Shown: piece after piece, positions 60,653 to 64,000 of the stretch
How positions within the stretch are numbered: the stretch's first letter is position 1
Layout: each line of letters opens with the position of its first letter
Source: Drechslerella dactyloides
Taxonomy: Eukaryota; Ascomycota; Orbiliomycetes; Orbiliales; Orbiliaceae
Direction: 5' to 3'
NCBI GenBank assembly: GCA_020064725.1
Contig: JAGTWJ010000001.1
Location: 4,402,001 to 4,466,000 of the forward strand
Length of the DNA stretch: 64,000 bases
The notes under the pieces: model-generated
Database searches by the model: none
What the model saw: the letters and a program-made list of their open reading frames with translations, nothing else
What the model was told of the DNA's origin: nothing
Position numbers and translations under genes: made by a program

Positions 60653-62242
60653 TTATCTTCCGAACTGACGGTCTTTCATTGCTTGTTTTTCCTGCTCCCA
60701 TTTGTCGAACGCCTCTTCGAGACGTTGTAGCTCTTCCCGAAGACCCTTAATGCCCTTCTCGTGAGTTTGTAGCACCTACGGTAGTAGATCACTCGTTAGC
60801 ATAAAAGTTTGGTTTAGTGGAGGAGAAAGGTGCAAGCTTACAGCAGCCATCTTCTGAATCTGTTCAGGGTCGACGGTGACCGACATCTCATTGATCTCGT
60901 GCTCCATCTGCTTGGCTTTCTGGTTGATGATCTGCATCCTGGCCCAGATCTCGTTCATCCGTCCGTTGACGCCAGGATCCGAGACCGTTTTCATAAGTGC
61001 TTCCAACCGCTTCCTCAGTTGTTCCTCCTCTGGTTGCAATGCATAGCCGCGGTTCTTGAGCACCTGCACTTTTGCACTCAGTGACAGGGTTCGATGTGCG
61101 AGCTGCTGATGCCGTGACACCGCTTCCGCCAGCTTAATCGTAGTCTTCAGATCGTGATTTCGCGAGAGCTCTACTAGTCTGTTGTTGATTCCGTGAAGGG
61201 TAGCGCGGTACACCTTGATCTGGTTTTCCTGTTGCTGCATGCGGTGCTGCAGGTCGTTGAAGCCACGGACGAGAACCGGCACAGCCCTGTGATTAATTGA
61301 AGCGATTAGCATGTTACCACAGTATAGGAATTTAGAAAATTACATACTTTGGATTCGGTCGCTTTCTCATAGCTGCGTCAAACTTGATCTTGTCCTCGCC
61401 CGGCCCAGGCTCATATGAGTTTGCGATGACCTCGTTATCAGCTTGATTGTAGAGGTATGTCTGAAACTGGCAACCCGGGTCTCCGACGTTCCAGGCCTCC
61501 CAAATCCGCTGTATCTGCCCCGATACTAGCGAAGCCGGCGCTGTACAAGAGACAGATATTAGGACGATTCTTATGCACGATTCTAGGATAATAACTGATG
61601 ATACTCACTCTGAGCTTGTGATTGCTGCAGCGGATTGACCGTCCGTCCAAATCCGCTCTGCTGTAGCCCGCCCCCGAACATACTTCCTCCGCCTATCTGC
61701 TGCTGCTGCATCTGCTGCATCTGCTGCATCTGCTGCTGCTGTTGTTGCTGCTGCTGCTGGTTCTGACCAAAGAGACTCATAGATGGCAGTTGCTGTTGAG
61801 GTTGTCCAAAGACCGATCCTCCAGGCTGCTGTTGCTGCTGCTGGCCAAATATAGATGAGCCTGGCTGCTGCTGCTGCGGTTGCCCAAACAATGGCGCGCC
61901 GGTAGATGCTGCAGGTTGGCCAAAGACACCCCCTGATGGGCCCGTGTTTGCGGTATTCTGTCCAAACACGCCGCCGGGGTTCGTATTTGTGCTCTGGCCG
62001 AAGATGCCTCCACCAGCTGCCCCAGTGTTCGCCGCGCTTTGACCAAAGATCCCGCCAGGCCTGGCCGCTGATTGCTGCTGCTGCTGCTGCTGCTGCTGCT
62101 GACCAAACAAACCCGTTCCCGCAGAAGCTGCTGGGTTCACGTTTGGAGGCGGCAGAAACGGCGACGGTCCTTGGACGCCGCCTGAGATGTGACCCTGGCT
62201 CGGCGCCATAGGTGGTATAGGTTGCTGTCCGAAGAGCGACAT
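60653..62242 (-). CDS. nup57: FG nucleoporin Nup57 (Nup54 homologue)
   Basis: Component of the central transport channel (Nsp1-Nup57-Nup49 type) of the nuclear pore. Exons 62242-61609, 61540-61348, 61286-60842, 60775-60653, giving 464 aa. Residues 1-210 are an FG-repeat region with about twelve FG units of the type [LIV]FGQ in a Gln-rich background, including CAG-coded glutamine runs. From about 215 the Nup54/57 helical domain begins (SLVSGQIQRIWEAWNVGDPG then CQFQTYLYNQADNEV) and runs as coiled coil to the end (QQQENQIKVYRATL, HEKGIKGLREELQRLEEAF). Divergent from the NDUFA8 homologue with 430 bp between starts. Confidence 0.94.
61680..62110 (-). repeat. CAG/Gln-coding repeats within nup57
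   Basis: Repeated CAG/CAA runs encode glutamine tracts between FG units. These low-complexity runs are likely length-variable among strains. Confidence 0.8.
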
Positions 62243-62672
62243 GATTTCTCGCCGTTTATTGACCCTTAACTTGGGGTCCTTTGAGGTAAAGTTGGAAGAC
62301 GCAGATTGGGTGTCAAGTTCGTGTATTCGAGAAACTCGACGGCGAGGCTAACTACCCGTGTCGTGCGTGTATGGGTGTATTCGGTCGAACGTACACTATC
62401 GTCGCAGAGTCGATGCGCGCCTGTGCATCCTGTGACGACGGCGACGGGCAGGATCAATGGTCGTGGAAGGCAGGATCCAGCGCGGATGATGCAGCGTCGT
62501 TCGTGGAAGCGGTGGGCGAGGAACGTTGTCGCAGACGCGTTCTGTTCTCGCTGTGGCGCCAAACCTTGAACCTCCAGCGCAACACAGTGGACACAGCCAG
62601 CCAGCCAGCATCCTCCGAGGAGACGGACGTCCGTGAACAACACCTCGACCACGCACCAGACCGCCAGCAGCC
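62243..62672. promoter_or_regulatory. Divergent promoter of nup57 and the NDUFA8 homologue
   Basis: A 430-bp divergent spacer with no supportable gene. Reading frames in it (101 and 231 codons) are shadows with no family content. Confidence 0.5.
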
Positions 62673-63381
62673 ATGAGCAACAACCGCGAGCCACGGTATA
62701 CAATCCCATCCTCGGTTCCTTGGATCTATATATCTCTTTTTCCATAATCGCAATGGCTGACGCAGCGTCCCGATACGTACAGCTTCAACCAGCATGTCCT
62801 GGTGGACACCGTCCCGCTGCCCGATAACATCCCCAAAGTCGACGAGGTAGGCGCCTCTTCCGCGCCGCTGCTCTCCGCCGCCTTCTTTATCGGCGCCCGC
62901 TGCCGGCCTTACAACGATGATTACATGAAGTGCAAAGATGAGTCGCCCGGCCGAGGCGAGCTCGACTGCATGAGGGAGGGGCGGAAGGTTACCCGGTGTG
63001 CCATATCGGTGTATGTACCATTCCGTCTGCATTTGATGCATTTGAGGATTACAGTTCGTTGACGGATGTCGCGCAGATTGGAGGATATAAATACGCACTG
63101 CCTGGAACAATTCAGAGCGCACTGGGACTGCCTGGAGCGTAGGAACCATCTGCTGTGGAAATGCAGAAAGCAGGAGTGGCCATTGAACGCCTGCGTATTT
63201 GAGAAGATAGTACGTCTCATTCCACCTGGAGTCATGGGCATATTATGCAATGAGTGGTCAAGACGATAAGCGTGCGTGCTAACAATCCACTTCGGCCTAT
63301 CAGGGACTCGAGAAAACCATCCCCGGGGCTCCGGAAGGGCAGACACCAGTACATCTACGCACGAACGTAAAGTACTCGTAA
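62673..63381 (+). CDS. NDUFA8: NADH:ubiquinone oxidoreductase subunit, NDUFA8-type (20.8 kDa)
   Basis: Accessory subunit of mitochondrial complex I with twin CX9C motifs, imported to the intermembrane space by the Mia40 route. Exons 62673-62695, 62783-63010, 63077-63209, 63304-63381, giving 153 aa. The first exon (23 nt, MSNNREPR) is inferred: its GTATAC donor and an ACAG acceptor at 62782 give the family-like FNQHVLVDTVPLPDNIPKV, whereas the in-frame ATG at 62753 gives an unrelated peptide. CX9C-type pairs are visible: CRPYNDDYMKC/CMREGRKVTRC and CLEQFRAHWDC/CRKQEWPLNAC. Ends VHLRTNVKYS. Convergent with the partial ctf4 gene, 240 bp apart. Confidence 0.88.
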
Positions 63382-63622
63382 AGCAATGGTACCCTAAGCC
63401 GCGCCTACGTTCCGGTTCGAAGTGGTATGGGTATCATGAATTGTATACTTTGAAGCTAGAGCTGCAGCTGGTTTCTATCATATCTGCGCAAACGGGATGG
63501 CGTAGCTGTTACAACATGCAACGAGGCTATTGTAAATATTACTTACAGGAAATGTTATTTTGGTTGACATAACGTCACAAGATGAAATCGCTCAAAATGC
63601 TATAGACGCGGGAGCTAGTAGT

Positions 63623-64000
63623 CTAATCTTCCTCCATCTGGTTCCGCATCTCTTCGATCTTCTGCGCCAGCGCATGTCGTTCGTACTTGACCGCAACCTT
63701 GACCGCCATTGCCAGGGTCCTCGGCTGCTTCATCAAGCCCACTATTTCGAGGCACTTACTGTTTTTTTCCTCGTCCTTGCACTCTAGTGCTAGTATCTGA
63801 AGTAGCGTCTTGTCTATAACAACATTACGCTTCACCACATTCAGAGTTTCGTCTTCGGTAGCTTGCGTGTGCTCCACCAAGTCCTCTGCAAGCGACAGGA
63901 GGACCGACTCTCGTACAAACGATTCCTCGAGCTTGCTCATTGGATCGTTCTTCGCTTCGTCTTCTTCGGGCGGGTTGGAGACTGGCATTGTGAAATCAAA
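63623..64000 (-). CDS. ctf4: Ctf4/SepB (Mcl1/WDHD1) replisome adaptor, 3' end only
   Basis: Only the last part is in the window; the frame is open to the right edge, so the gene starts beyond 64000. In the family the protein joins the CMG helicase to polymerase alpha and aids sister-chromatid cohesion (Aspergillus SepB, yeast Ctf4). The visible 125 or so residues contain the family's terminal helical segment: SKLEESFVRESVLLSLAEDL, then VIDKTLLQILALECKDEEKN and CLEIVGLM, ending EEMRNQMEED. The ATG at 63988 is an internal Met, not the start. Identity rests on this C-terminal segment alone. Confidence 0.8.
   Translation of the reverse strand, partial: FDFTMPVSNPPEEDEAKNDPMSKLEESFVRESVLLSLAEDLVEHTQATEDETLNVVKRNVVIDKTLLQILALECKDEEKNSKCLEIVGLMKQPRTLAMAVKVAVKYERHALAQKIEEMRNQMEED

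Noticed and set aside
62753..62827. Alternative ATG (MADAASRYVQ) for the NDUFA8 homologue
   Set aside because: That frame does not lead into the conserved FNQHVLVDT sequence. The 62673 start with an intron does.

Overview
The window is nuclear DNA of a filamentous ascomycete, most likely Eurotiomycetes. Genes carry several short (about 50-110 nt) GT-AG introns, promoters are rich in CT tracts, and the gene set is typical of Pezizomycotina: Chs7, Ssl1, Urb2, Mic10, Iws1, Tom5, Nup57, a NDUFA8-type complex I subunit, and a Ctf4/SepB C-terminus at the right edge. I see no bacterial genes, rRNA, tRNA, CRISPR array or intact transposon. All exon joins below were read by eye from splice signals, phase continuity and family knowledge. 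None was checked with a program or RNA data.

Layout. 0-9 kb: chs7 (+), the TFIIH subunit ssl1 (+) and a PUF RNA-binding protein (-). 10.7-18.1 kb: a bestrophin-like channel (-), a Gfo/Idh/MocA oxidoreductase (+) and an aquaporin (-). 18.1-23.8 kb: a 5.7-kb gap with no gene that I can support. 23.8-29.2 kb: a copper-fist transcription factor (-), divergent from a trypsin-like peptidase-domain protein (+). 29.8-37.4 kb: mic10 (-), divergent from urb2 (+), then a peroxisomal acyl-CoA/4-coumarate-CoA ligase (-). 38.6-43.7 kb: a membrane-anchored protein with a partial barwin/expansin-type domain and a repeat tail (-), then a secreted 904-aa alpha/beta-hydrolase (-). 45.3-54.6 kb: an Asp/Glu/hydantoin racemase (-) and an NCS1 uracil/allantoin-type permease (+), divergent across a 5.66-kb gap. 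55.5-64 kb: two unrecognised small proteins, iws1 (-), tom5 (+), nup57 (-), NDUFA8 homologue (+), and the 3' end of ctf4/sepB (-).

How the genes work together. The right end is a compact housekeeping block of divergent and convergent pairs 240-430 bp apart. The middle is more accessory: nitrogen/nucleobase uptake and racemisation, secreted or surface proteins, copper regulation and peroxisomal CoA activation. The observations most worth following are: (1) an uninterrupted 65-codon, lysine/arginine-rich in-frame extension directly after the iws1 TAG; (2) a partial double-psi beta-barrel protein whose C-terminal half is an exact-period 81-bp (27-residue) basic repeat; (3) the racemase/permease divergent pair; (4) recurrent GCATGC palindromes concentrated in the long gene-free gaps; and (5) an intracellular-looking trypsin-fold protein with a plausible His281/Asp393/Ser503 triad.
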